Assembly: GCA_025991245.1 (NCBI GenBank)
Contig: BQMJ01000006.1
Location: 186,001 to 250,000, forward strand
Origin: Galdieria partita
Lineage: Eukaryota; Rhodophyta; Bangiophyceae; Galdieriales; Galdieriaceae
DNA: 64,000 nt
Direction of reading: 5' to 3'
In this document: in pieces, positions 10,992 to 22,498 of the stretch
How positions within the stretch are numbered: the first letter of the stretch is position 1
How the letters are laid out: each line of letters opens with the position of its first letter
Notes under the pieces: model-generated
The model's input: the letters and a program-made list of their open reading frames with translations, nothing else
The model's database searches: none
What the model was told of the DNA's origin: nothing
Translations under genes and position numbers: made by a program

Positions 10992-13611
10992 TCATCCTCT
11001 TCTACTCCTCGTCTTTTGAGGACTCTCTTCCAACGAAAAATACCGCATTAGAAAAGGATAATCTTTGAGTATCGACTTGGATACGTCTATTCGGTCCTTC
11101 CTTATCAGACTTTCTACAAGATGCATGACAACATTAGAATTCAAATCCTGCTGCTGTCTCTTGCAATTGTGATAAGCGGTCACTGCCTTGTCCAATAACT
11201 GATGAGAGACATAATTCTCTATCAACAACGTAAACGTCACATTATCTGGCTCCAAACGCTTCTCATGAAACATATGAAATCCTCGTTCCATCAAGTCTAT
11301 TTTACCTCGTCTACCACAACAACCAATAATAGTATTCAGTGTAACTTTGGAAGGAGAAATTCCTCGATTCTCCATTTCATTCAAAAGTTCAAACATTTTT
11401 TCTTATAAATAGAATATTAGGGAGGAACGAATTGATAGAAAATCACCCTATCCTACCTGAAGAATCCAACTTGCCTACAGCATCTATGAAAGTATTGAAA
11501 GTCACATTATCTGGATGGACACCCAACTGCTTGAATTTTTCCAAAACCTCAAAGGCAGTACTCAAGTCCTGTCTCCGATTGCAAGCTGATATCAAAGTAT
11601 TCATCGTGTAGGCATCAGGGTTCAAACCTTCTTGAAGCATAAGATCCACAATCTTGAAGGCTGCTGCAAGGTCATGACTACGACTCGCTCCATATATCAA
11701 GGCATTGAACGTTACCGTACAAGGACGAATACCTTTGGCTTGCATTTCCTCAAAAATTTCATAAGCTTTAGCAAAATCTCCGGATTTTCCACAAGCATCA
11801 ATAAGAGCGTTGTAGCTATGCCTGTCCGGGGTCAATCCATAAATTTCAATCATATCATTCATGGCTTCGAGGGCTCTAACGGAGTTTTTCGCTTTACCAG
11901 AAGCTGAAATCAAAGCATTGAATGTGATGCGATCTGGTTGAATTTGAAGCTTCCTCATGCGATTGTAAATTTCAAAAGCTTTGTCCACTAAACGCAATTT
12001 TCCAAATCCTATACGAAGTTAATAAAAAAAGAAAATACCCATCAAAACGACAAACCATCAATAAGCGCATTAAATGCAAATACATCCGGAACAATACGCT
12101 CGCGAGTCATCTCCTCGAAGATTCCGAGTGCCCGATCTACATGCCCAGCTCGACAAAATGCTGATATCAACGACGAATAACAATAATTGTTGGGTTTCAC
12201 ATTTGCCACCTTCATCTCCTGAAATAACTTCAAGGCCCTTTCTGGTTCCATTCTTTTCGAAAAAGCGTCAATCAGAGTTGCATAAGTAACTACATCGGGA
12301 ACACATCCTTTCGTCGGCATCTCTCGCAAAAGAGTAATTGCTCTGGTGATTCCTCCACAATCACTTCTTTTACAACGGCTTACAATCTTGATAACTGCAT
12401 TATAGGTGACAGTGTTGGGTGCGATGCTATCTATCCGACTCATTCTACGGAACTGACTAAGTGCTCGCACACATAAACCACCTTTTCCAAGCGTTTCAAT
12501 CAACGCCGAATATGTGTATATGTTGGGTTGAACATGTTCTTCACGCATCCGCATCAAAGATTGTTCTGCTTCTGAATATCTTTCTAAACGACCAAGTGCC
12601 GTGATATAAATGGACCATGATGCTACATCTCGCTTTATATCATAATTTGGCATTGAATGAAACATATCCAAACACTCTTTCGCCTTTCCTCCTTTCAATA
12701 AAGCATCCATTGAGTAATTCCAATTCCGTGTTTGTCTGTCATTAGAAGAAACATAAGATAGATTCGTGTGGCTTATTAACTGTTGTTGTTTCGAATTCTC
12801 CTTCGTCTCAGTACTTGATGTTTTCGAAGATGTCAATGATGTACTCCACTCCCCTTTAGAAAATTGTTAGAGTCAATACATCATATTAGAAAACAAACAT
12901 ACCTTTTGTCTCTGAGAGATTCATCAAGCTCTGATTGTTTTCGTTCAATTGATTTTCAGGTACATTTCCAACACTCCGTGGTTTGTTTTTCTCATCTTTC
13001 TTTCCATGAGTATCGGTTTCCAAGTCTAAATCAAGAAAAGACAAGGTCATAGGTCTCTGTTTAAAAGAAAATGTGAGTGAGTTCTCCAATGCCGACTGAT
13101 CAAAACTAGTCACATTATTCAAGATGCCCTCTTCTTTCGGTAACCAGCGTGGAAAAACCAAGCCATTTTCTTGTGTGTGACTTCGAAGTAACGTCTCCGC
13201 ATTCTGCGATTGATCACCTGCTTCCAATAACTTGCCATCCATATCTAACGACAAAAAACCACCAAAACTCTTATTCATTGCATAGAAAGGAAGCGTTCGA
13301 AACTTCAGTCCACTGGAAGAACCAACAGCACTAGATTTGCCACTATTCCTCGAGATAACACTTTGGTTGGACACTGTTCTCGGATGTTTTCTATAAGAAG
13401 AACTCTGAAGTAGACAAGAAGTCGCTGGGCGAGCCGTAGGCTGACTAAAGATGCCGCCTATGGAAGAAAATGAACGAGAATTCACTTCGAGACAAAAGCC
13501 TTCGGCAACTTCTGATATTCCCTGTGACCCTGAGAAATCTATGCGCGGTGTAGAAAAACGAGTAGGGTTACTTGTAGTGCTTCGAGGTGGAACTGTCGGT
13601 AAAAATGCCAT
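10992..13611 (-). CDS. P-type pentatricopeptide repeat (PPR) protein, organelle-targeted
   Basis: PPR proteins bind organellar RNA and act in processing, stability or translation. Exons 13611-12903, 12853-12056, 12008-11457 and 11401-10992 give 822 aa in frame. The first ~250 residues are Ser/Pro/Arg-rich without a domain and start like a targeting peptide (MAFLPTVPPRSTTSNPTRF). About 13 P-type repeats follow, easily seen from their helix starts, for example PNIYTYSALIETLGK, PDVVTYATLIDAFSK, PDRHSYNALIDACGK and PDNVTFNTFIDAVGK. There is no E, DYW or SMR domain at the C-terminus. It resembles plant plastid RNA-stabilising PPRs, but the target RNA cannot be inferred. Confidence 0.94.
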
Positions 13612-15018
13612 TGGTTGTTTACACAAAGAGTTCCACTAACACACAAAGGAATCTTCCAATTGCGGCGGGGAGGCGTTCTTGGCCAATATCTAATCACTAC
13701 CAATCACACAGGATCTCCTGGTTGAAGAGAGCCACTCTACCTTTTGATTGTAGGGATGATACAATAGGATTGAATCAACGGTTTGTGAATCTCAATGATA
13801 AATTGGATCCAAGTAAAGCGTTGGTTTACTTGTAAGATGGGGTAGAAACAACAAAGTGAAAAGATATTATATATTATATTTCAACTAATAGAAATTCTTG
13901 AATACGTGACACAACAAAGACTCCAATATCGTATTTGCCTTAACAAAAATGAAGAACGGTTAGGATATCTTCTGATATCCTATTACTGAGACGAGGTTCT
14001 AGATATCCAATGAATAGGCTCCTCTCGCTACCTGTTACAAAGCTTCTACATGTACGCAGAAACATATAGACGAGACATCCTAGTCTCCGAGATAGGCACG
14101 TAATCATTTCAGAAAAATGTAAATCCTTTGAAATTTTGCGAACTAGAACACCGAATGCCTCAACTAAACATTAGCTTATTCATTTGTGTAAGTGATAGCA
14201 TAAAGTCTGGTGAAAAAGCAAATGCGAATTTAAATTTCAGTAATTTTTTTTAATTATTTTAAATCAAATCCCTTATAAACGGAACGTTTAAGAAATAAAG
14301 AAATTAAAAAATTATTCAATTTCGTTGTTTCGTTTTTAGTTCAATAAAATTTTTAATATATCATCACGAGCACTTTTTCGTGAAGAGTTTGTTCCATATT
14401 CCACGGTTTATCCACACAACTTTATAAAACCTATTTATGAACTGCGAAGAAGAGAATTCTTGAATGAAACCATTTAAAATGCCCTTAAATAAAGCCGAAT
14501 CTTCTTTCTGCATCCTCTTCTTATCAATGTCAAAGCAAGAAGAATTTTAATGTCAGTTGAATTTTGACTTTTTGACAGATCTTTTTAGTGTGTTAACTTG
14601 ATTGTCCTTGAGCTGAAGTGTATTAAAGCTTTGAAAAGGAAAGCTGAATGTTCAAATTTTCATTGTCGATACGAATCTAAAACATTTTATATGGCTTTGT
14701 TCAACCTTGAGTTCAAGATTAAAAGGTTCTCTGAATTCTTTCTTGTTATATAAAGTCATTTTTTGTCGGAGAATTCTACAACGATGAGTCTACCTCATAG
14801 ATGGTCACACAAAGCTAAAACATTTTGCATGCCTTTGTTCAACCTTGAGTTCAAGGATTAAAAGGTTCTCTGAATTTTTTCTTGTTATATAAAGTCATTC
14901 TTTGTCGGAGAATTCTACATGGAGGAGAAATGGACAGTGTTATTTCTATTCAATGATAGTCCCAATGATTTGTAGTTTTTGGAGGGATTTTGGATTCAAA
15001 ACCGGTTAACGTGGTGGA
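13612..15018. other. Largest gene-free stretch (1.4 kb); tandem repeat and small hairpins
   Basis: Spacer between divergent PPR and SANT genes, more than ten times the usual gap here. It contains a perfect 9-bp-arm hairpin at 13961-13982, a 5-bp-arm hairpin at 14072-14087, and an approximate tandem duplication at 14677-14919. The stretch 13900-14120 looks less AT-rich than what follows. No protein signal was found. Confidence 0.7.
14677..14919. repeat. Imperfect tandem direct repeat, two ~105-bp copies
   Basis: Copy 1 is 14677-14780 and copy 2 is 14815-14919, offset 138 bp. Both run from CTAAAACATTTT through TTCAACCTTGAGTTCAAG and AAAAGGTTCTCTGAATT to TCGGAGAATTCTACA, with only a handful of differences, so the duplication looks recent. 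It ends about 100 bp upstream of the SANT gene and could be promoter sequence. Confidence 0.9.
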
Positions 15019-15918
15019 ATGAGCAAAGTGAACGATGGAGCTATGGAACAAGTTCGAATTACACCTTCACTAGCCCCTAGTAAAGACAGTTTAAGTTTAT
15101 GGAACTTCTCACTTTCACCTGGATGGACGAAAGAAGAAGTACGTATTTTAAGTCTTTGTTTGATGTCTTTTGGTGTTGGTCGTTGGCAAAAGATTGTAGA
15201 TAGTGGATATCTCCCTAACAAAACAATATCTCAGTTGAATTTACAAACGCAGCGGTTGATTGGTCAACAGTCGGTGGCAGAGTTTACAGGTCTTTGTATC
15301 GATCCAGCGGAAGTGAGGGAGCACAATGAACGGAGGATTGCACAAGGAGCGAAAACGAAAGGAGGCATTATTGTGAATGCTGGGCCTAATCCTACAAAGG
15401 AAGTGATTATGAGTCGGTTGAAAGAAAATTCTAAAAAGTTTGGTTTGAAAGATGAACAGATTTCCGTAGCCAAGGCTCAATTGTTGGGGTTCATGGAAGG
15501 TCAAAAGGTTCAACGTAATATGGAAAAGATTTCGACCAAGGTTAGACAGCAAGCGGTGTCGTATATGGTAGATCAAATAGCGGAAGGAAATAAGAAAAAA
15601 CTGTGTGTGGACAAAGACGGTCTGAAACTTTACAGTTTGGAAGAAAAAAGTGACAAAAGCCCCGAGGAACTGAGAGAGTATCTGGGTAAGTTGATGGATA
15701 CTTTGCTTGTTATCAATGAGAGCATCCACAAACTACAATCGGAAGCCATACCTACGGAAGAAGAAAAGGATGCCATGCGAGACATCACGAATGTGAGTGT
15801 AGTGGAGGATATCCAGACAAAGCAACCAGATTCAGACGACTATCAGTCTCGTTGTGTGATAAAGGAACAAGTCGATCCATCTCCTCCAGTAAAACAAGGA
15901 ACAAAACGACAAAGGTAA
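15019..15918 (+). CDS. SANT/Myb-like domain protein
   Basis: Single-exon gene, 299 aa. A single Myb/SANT-like helix-turn-helix lies at about residues 34-75: GWTKEEVRILSLCLMSFGVG with RWQKI and then LPNKTISQLNLQTQRL. The segment after it (LIGQQSVAEFTGL) looks conserved with proteins of similar layout in other protists; I know this type only from general memory. The rest is charged and helical with a Lys/Arg-rich tail (KQGTKRQR), suggesting a nuclear protein. Function unknown; a chromatin or transcription role is inference. Confidence 0.8.
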   Translation: MSKVNDGAMEQVRITPSLAPSKDSLSLWNFSLSPGWTKEEVRILSLCLMSFGVGRWQKIVDSGYLPNKTISQLNLQTQRLIGQQSVAEFTGLCIDPAEVREHNERRIAQGAKTKGGIIVNAGPNPTKEVIMSRLKENSKKFGLKDEQISVAKAQLLGFMEGQKVQRNMEKISTKVRQQAVSYMVDQIAEGNKKKLCVDKDGLKLYSLEEKSDKSPEELREYLGKLMDTLLVINESIHKLQSEAIPTEEEKDAMRDITNVSVVEDIQTKQPDSDDYQSRCVIKEQVDPSPPVKQGTKRQR

Positions 15919-16060
15919 AAGTGTCCACGTGAATATCGATAGTTTCGAGTATCCACTGTAAGGTTTCCATAGTATAGAAAGAATTTATCAGCCAGTTGAA
16001 ATAACAATAAAAAACAGTTCAGGTACACACTTCAAAATATTTTGAAGAGTCGATAGTTTT

Positions 16061-16556
16061 CTAGTTGGTTGTCTTTTCACTATTATCTTCCTCCTCTAAC
16101 CGAACCAAGTTGTCGGGATCTCTCAAACAATATACAGGGACCTCATAATAATTACCCAATTCGTCATAGCAAGACTCTAAAGTTCCTTCTCTGTTTGCGG
16201 GAGTTAAACCTGCCGCTTTGACAATTTCATTTCGTAAAGTATCCTAATATTATTTTTATATACAAATACTTTTTCATCCATTACTTCCTACTTACTTCCG
16301 TTGTTTCTGCTGCAGCTTTCAATGCTTGCCACATTTCTTGACGACCTTCCGTTCTCGTATCCCAGAATTCTTCTCTCATTCTTTTCAACTCTGTTTCTGT
16401 CAGTGGTCCAAAGGGAGGCTCTGCTTTCCATGGTTTGGGCTGTTGTACTATCCCGTTCCAACCAGGACTAGTACTCTTTTTAGACTTGAACCAACCACCC
16501 ATACCATTTCGTGTATGAGTTGTGTCTTGAGTGGACCGACCCACACAATTGCCCAT
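16061..16556 (-). CDS. UBTD1/UBTD2-like protein lacking the ubiquitin-like domain
   Basis: Exons 16556-16296 and 16243-16061 give 146-147 aa. The N-terminus MGNCVGR is that of human UBTD1/2 and fits N-myristoylation plus palmitoylation at Cys4. The DC-UbP N-terminal domain is clear: LKRMREEFWDTRTEGRQEMW, ALKAAAE, then CYDELGNYYEVPVYCLRDP near the end. Animal UBTD proteins continue with a C-terminal ubiquitin-like domain; here the frame stops right after the first domain. In animals the family binds E2 enzymes of the UBE2D type; a similar role here is inference. The ATG lies only 4 nt after the stop of the PGP synthase gene on the same strand. Confidence 0.9.
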
Positions 16557-16560
16557 TCAA

Positions 16561-17384
16561 TCATTCACCAATCACAAATGATGGCTTTGTCTGCACATAA
16601 CTCAATGCTGAATAAACACTCAATACAGTAGCAACTACACAAGTTATTTGACTAGCCAATAATAAACCGAATATAGGAAATGTCCTATCTATCAAGAATA
16701 AACTAATACTCGTCATTTGTAAAGTAGTTTTGAGTTTTCCCCAAATACCAACAGCAACCTTGGGTAACTGTGATTCCCTCGTCAACTTGCAAGTGTACAA
16801 CAACTTACCCGTTCTCTTTTGCCTAGGGCAGTCATCCATTCTCTCCAAGCGGATACAAATATCTCTCGGGATACAATAATACATGTGCAAATAGGTAGTA
16901 AAATACCTCCTCGATAGGTAGATGATAAGAGTATCAAAGCAATGGTTACCAACAGTTTATCAGCAACGGGATCCAAAAATGATCCCAATGAACTAGTGCA
17001 ATTCCACTTTCTTGCCAAATAGCCATCCAAGTAATCAGAAAAGGAAGCAAATAGGAATATACTCAAACAAACTATGCTGGAATGGGCTATAGGAAGATAG
17101 AAAGCGAACACAAATAGTGGAATAACTCCAATACGAATCCAAGTAAGGATGAGAGGAATATGTGATATCATTCCACGCGTATTGGGTGACTTTTGAGGCG
17201 TTGTTGGAATATTCTTTGGAACTTTCAAACTATCGTTGTTGAGTTCCATTCTAGGAATAGATGGATAAAGTGTTGAATACTTTTCCATCCTAGTCAAATG
17301 GACTCTATGGTTATTCTTCTTCTGTAGACGAATAGAAACTGTTTGCACAAAAGGACAAAAGACGAGAAATCGTCCGCTCAACAT
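16561..17384 (-). CDS. PGPS: Phosphatidylglycerophosphate synthase
   Basis: Makes phosphatidylglycerophosphate from CDP-diacylglycerol and glycerol-3-phosphate, the first step to phosphatidylglycerol (thylakoids) and cardiolipin (mitochondria). Exons 17384-16809 and 16767-16561 (41-nt intron) give 260 aa. The CDP-alcohol phosphatidyltransferase motif DxxDGxxAR..GxxxDxxxD is complete: SDYLDGYLARKWN, SLGSFLDPVADK. Several membrane helices and KTTLQM complete the bacterial PgsA-like fold. The first ~70 residues are basic and look like an organelle presequence. Its ATG overlaps the ATG of the divergent SAM carrier gene (CATG, 17382-17385). Confidence 0.93.
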
Positions 17385-18514
17385 GAACAATCCAATGACT
17401 GGCCATCGCTACTCAGTTGCTAAGCATTCTTTGATTTCAACGACTTGTCAACACAACTATTGGTGCTCATCTTCCGCTTGGAGTCAACCAGCAGTATTTA
17501 CTTTTGTATCGAAAACCAATGAAAGAGGTACATCATGGTCAAATAATCAGAAACTATTATTGCTGAACTATGATTCTTACATTTAGTGACGGAAACTCCA
17601 CTTATTACTAGACATATTATTCGTGTTTCTCATAAAAACCATTCTTCCAAGGAACAACCTTCTCCTTCTTCCGCTTTTCGAGGTAAGACTATTGCTGAAT
17701 AATAAAATATGAAGAGAATAGAGTTTGAATAGTGGGCCTTATTTCTGGCGCTTTTGCTGGAGCCATCGTCGATTTTGTTTTATTTCCTTTAGATACTTTG
17801 AAAACTCGTTTACAAGTTCGTCAAGGAGTTGTTTGGTCTAGTCAACTCTTTCATGGCATCTATCGTGGACTTGGACCTGCAGTTGCTGCCTCTGCACCTG
17901 CTGGAGCTGCTTTTTTTGGTACTTATGACTTTACAAAACGTATAACTAGTCGATGGTTATCCGAACCTTATCAAGTATTGGGTCATATGATATCAGCTAT
18001 TGCAGGAGATGTGGCAGGAAGTACTGTTCGTGTGCCATTTGAAGTGATAAAACAGAACCTCCAAGCTGGTATATTTTTTTCGTCTCGTCAAGCAGTTTAT
18101 CATATCATGAAACGTCAAGGAATAGCTGGTTTATACCGTGGTTGGCTTTCCTTGATATTGAGAGAAATTCCATTCGATATTATTGAGTTTCCACTATATG
18201 AATATTTAAAGAAAAGATGGAGACGAGATGATGGAGCACCTTTAGAAACTTGGAAAAGTGCTACTTGTGGTTGTATTGCTGGTGCAGTTGCTGCAGCACT
18301 CACAACTCCTTTGGATGTAGCGAAAACCAGAGTTATGTTACAAGGAACTCAAGATATCCCTTATCGAGGAATTGCTTATACTCTATTACGTATTGCGAAA
18401 GAAGAAGGAGTGAATTGTCTATTTTCGGGTATGATACCTCGAGTCTTGTGGATTGGCTTAGGTGGTGCTATTTTCTTTGGTAGTTTTGAGACTTGTAAAC
18501 AATGGATGGAATGA
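17383..18514 (+). CDS. SAMC: S-adenosylmethionine carrier (mitochondrial carrier family)
   Basis: Imports SAM into mitochondria or plastids in exchange for S-adenosylhomocysteine. Exons 17383-17527, 17587-17682 and 17733-18514 give 340 aa. Three carrier repeats show the Px[DE]xx[KR] signature: PLDTLKTRLQ, PFEVIKQNLQ and PLDVAKTRVM. The stretch GIYRGLGPAVAASAPAGAAF and RVPFEVIKQNLQAG are typical of SLC25A26/Pet8/SAMC rather than other carriers. The first ~80 residues are a Ser/Asn-rich extension absent from animal SAMC, as in plant SAMC1, so plastid targeting is possible. Rab6 starts 20 nt after its stop. Confidence 0.92.
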
Positions 18515-18534
18515 TTTTGTATAAAATTGGTTGA

Positions 18535-19276
<742 letters not shown>

Positions 19277-19305
<29 letters not shown>

Positions 19306-20223
19306 TAGTGTCTTTTTGAAAAATGGCGTACAAGTGAAAGTCTTCCGAAGAAGATGGCAGTAAATGGGGTAATATATTCAGTTGCCAAGCATCTAATAAC
19401 CAACCTAAGAATACAAGAGAGAACATATCCAAGAATATAAAATAGGTTGCCTCGTTGTACTTACCTATAGAACGTTTACAACTGCGTTCTTGATAAACAG
19501 TATAGAGTCGAATTCCCTAATCCCATTCTATTATATATAAATATATATACATAAATATATATATATATACCGAATGATATCGTAGAATAGAAGCTATCGT
19601 CATAACAAGGGATTCCATTTGCTTCTACAATTCTTCAGTCTTCAAAAATATATTGAAAAAGACATACGGGATCATAAAACAAGTCTGAACCAATCACAAT
19701 ATCCAGTTTATCGATAGGATTCTCCATTTCCAAAGGATAACAATCACCCCAATTCACAGGATACCATTGACATACGCTTTGTAATCCTATGCTTTTCTCA
19801 AACGATGCACTCGCGTTAGTCTTCTCCAAATACCATTCTTCTCTATATTTCTTTCCAATAGATGTTGTGCCATTCTGTTTTCTCGTTTATCTGCAAAATA
19901 TACTTTATGGGCACCGATAGCTGCACTCTATACTGCTTCATCAACTTGACACAAGTACGCTGAAGACTTACAACTAAACCTGGAAGACCAATACCAGCAC
20001 CCAACTCCAATACACACTTGTTTCGTACCAAACGTGGATGCATTTCAATATATTTTGACAAAATAAAACTGCTTGGCCAACAAAATACTAATTATGGATG
20101 TTACAACAAAATAAGAATAACCAAGTCTCAACAACCTGCTTGGTCTTCTTCAGAAGAAGAAGAACCCAAATATTCTTCATAAGAAATACAAATATTGTTC
20201 GATAATATATATTCTCTGTTCAT
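19277..20223 (-). CDS. METTL23-like protein methyltransferase
   Basis: Family-16 SAM-dependent methyltransferase. Seven exons (20223-20136, 20087-19972, 19927-19834, 19786-19668, 19624-19571, 19516-19465, 19404-19277) join in frame to 216 aa. Signatures: CWPSSFILSKY near residue 32, motif I VLELGAGIGLPG, the post-II acidic ADKRENR, IVIGSDLFYDP and then IRLYTVYQERS, which match METTL23 (VWPCAVVLAQY, STYQVRS) better than METTL21. METTL23 is reported to methylate histone arginine in mammals; substrate here unknown. One intron donor is GTTGTT and one intron is an AT-dinucleotide tract (19541-19570). Its 3' end overlaps the Rab6 coding sequence by 29 nt. Confidence 0.85.
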
Positions 20224-20305
20224 TCTTTCACATTTATCGAAAAAGAAAACATTCAAAAATGAAACCCTAAAAACCCTTTTCACAAAACCCCTCTCAACAA
20301 CCTTT

Positions 20306-22101
20306 TCACCGTTTCTTCAATCCCAACAACGATCGAGAAGCAGCTGTAGCCACTGCTTCATTTGGATCTTTTGACAAGAAATACAAAGCTTCTTGAATAG
20401 TTTCCGAAAATGACATATTACCTAAACACTCGGCAACACGTTGACGAATAGCAGGTTCTCTATTCCATATAAATATACACAATGAATTCAACAAAAACAA
20501 CATCACATACCGTGAACCAATTAACGACACTACTTGCTTCTCAGCACAATCACAGCCAATTTCTCCTAAAGCTGATACAAAAGCTTGCTGCATCATGTGC
20601 ACCTATATTTCATGTTCTTCAATAAACATTCTATCCTATTATAATGAGTGCAAAAACAATACCTCTGAATTGACAGGATCCTCTTGGAAACAGCCTTCTC
20701 TTTCCATGCCTTCCAATAAAAGAGAACATGCACACTTCTGCTTCAAATTGCCAATCGAAACAGCACAACTAAAGCGAACAAGCCAACTCTCGTCCTCCTT
20801 TAAAGCTTTCGCCAAAGAATTCAAGGCTGAAGAATGTTCAAGGAAACCAAGTCCTCCAGCTGCAGCTGCACGAACTGCATAATCTTCTGAAGAGTCTCCA
20901 AGAACCTAATATGAGTCTTAGTAAACTCAATTTCATGCAGCAAGACTTTGGCAAACCTTGCACAACTCATTGACCGCTGCTGTCACAACATACTCATTTC
21001 TACCAATTCTCTCTTGTTGTGACATAAAACCCAATACATTGCAAGCCAAAGATTGAACTTCAATGTATCTATCTTTAAGCAACGGGCTAATTAGTTCGTA
21101 AACAACGTAAGCTGGAACAGTGAGATCCTTTTCCAGTTCTATCATCGCCATCATCTTCTTGCCACGGTCGTTGCCGTTTAGGACTTCCATAATATCTCTA
21201 TAATGCATCTTGGTTCGAATAGGTTCCGGTTGTTTGTCGGCTAGCTTCATTTCATAAAAATTGGCTTCTAAAATGCTTGCTAATGACTGCTTAGCAGATG
21301 CAGCTACAATGGGAGATATGTCTTCATCACGTAGTTTGTGTAATGTCTCTCGAGCTCTCATATCATTGGGCCACTTCTTCAACGCCGATGCAACATTTTG
21401 CCGAACTACTTCACTAGGAAAAGTTGCATACGGAAGGATTGCATCTAAGCCTTCTGTTGAAGCCCTGTCAGATAGTGCTATCGATGTCACAGCTGAACGA
21501 ATCTAGCGAGAAAAACCTGAGCAACTTTCATGAAAGAATACATCAAACATACCAATAATTCAGTGAGCTGTTTCTCTTGCAACAGATGGATACAACACTC
21601 TGCGGCTTGTTCCTTTTGCAAACTTTGCAATGACATTATGGCACTATATCGTACAATTTCGTGTTCCATTTTCTCTTTTAGAATGGTCTGCAGCACATTT
21701 GAAGCTTTCTCAGCGTAGTTCTTCAAAGCTGCGGGATTCCATTGTTTCCAATTGTCAAAAATAAATGCAATTCCATTACAGGCCGAGGCTCTAACAGAAT
21801 AATCAGGATCATGCTGAGAGGCCTCAAACAACTTTTCTAGACAATCCAAGCTGCCAATTTTTCCCAGGACAAAGTATGCAGTGTTCCTGGTTTGGATATC
21901 ACCAGAGTTTAGAACCTGAGACTCGAAAAGCAACTCCAGTGCTTGTTCTTTAGGTTCAAGAGAACACAATTTGACGAGGGCTAATAATCTCGTGCTTTGG
22001 TCTTTTTCTTTCAACTTTTCAGCCAATATAACTAAATAGGACTGTTTAAAGGATGAAGGCAACGAGCACAGGAAATAGCCTACCCTTGGGTGAAGATGCA
22101 T
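20306..22101 (-). CDS. HEAT-like repeat protein (PBS-lyase-type repeats)
   Basis: Alpha-solenoid protein. Exons lie around 22101-21553, 21502-20951 and three more down to 20306. Repeats are visible throughout: DYSVRASACNGIAFIF, VVRQNVASALKKW, DYAVRAAAAGGLGFLE, SWLVRFSCAVSIGNLK and PAIRQRVAECLGNM. Spacing and the E-V/A-V-R-x-x-A-A-x-A-L-G pattern are those of cyanobacterial PBS-lyase HEAT repeats (CpcE/NblB class), so a plastid role such as phycobilisome maintenance is possible but not shown. The N-terminus is uncertain: an in-frame ATG is at 22101 with an optional short intron (GTAGGC..ACAG) after six codons, while the ATG at 22132 is out of phase. Confidence 0.72.
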
Positions 22102-22498
22102 TAGAACTCTTATTGGGTACGTCACTTTGCATAGTCAACTTTTTCACTATTCCTATATAATAAAATTGGGTTACCCAAAGCTAAGCCTAGAATGAAAGCA
22201 ACTAACCATAATTTTTGTTCCATACAGCTACGTTGTTGCCATTTTTAGAAACTAAACCTTGACCTATAAAATAACTTGAGCCATTTCGCAACTTAAGTTG
22301 AAAAACCTACGTTTCCTTACAAGTCGTGCGTTTATAGGTGAACAGAATGTTTGGAAGCCAACCAATTCCATTTTGGCGCACAATTCGATTTGTGAGGTTG
22401 GCTCATTCCAAGTTGTGCAAATTCCCATCGATGTTGCCGACGAGTTGGCTGTTTTCTTCTTGAACTATTCGTGCAACAAAACGCAAAGCTATCATGAA

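Noticed and set aside
19541-19570. AT-dinucleotide tract as a possible replication or regulatory element
   Set aside because: It lies wholly in a METTL23-like intron and looks like an ordinary microsatellite.
22102-22132. ATG 22132 (MQSDVPNKSS) as start of the HEAT gene
   Set aside because: Its frame does not join the HEAT frame through the only nearby GT/AG pair; ATG 22101 does.
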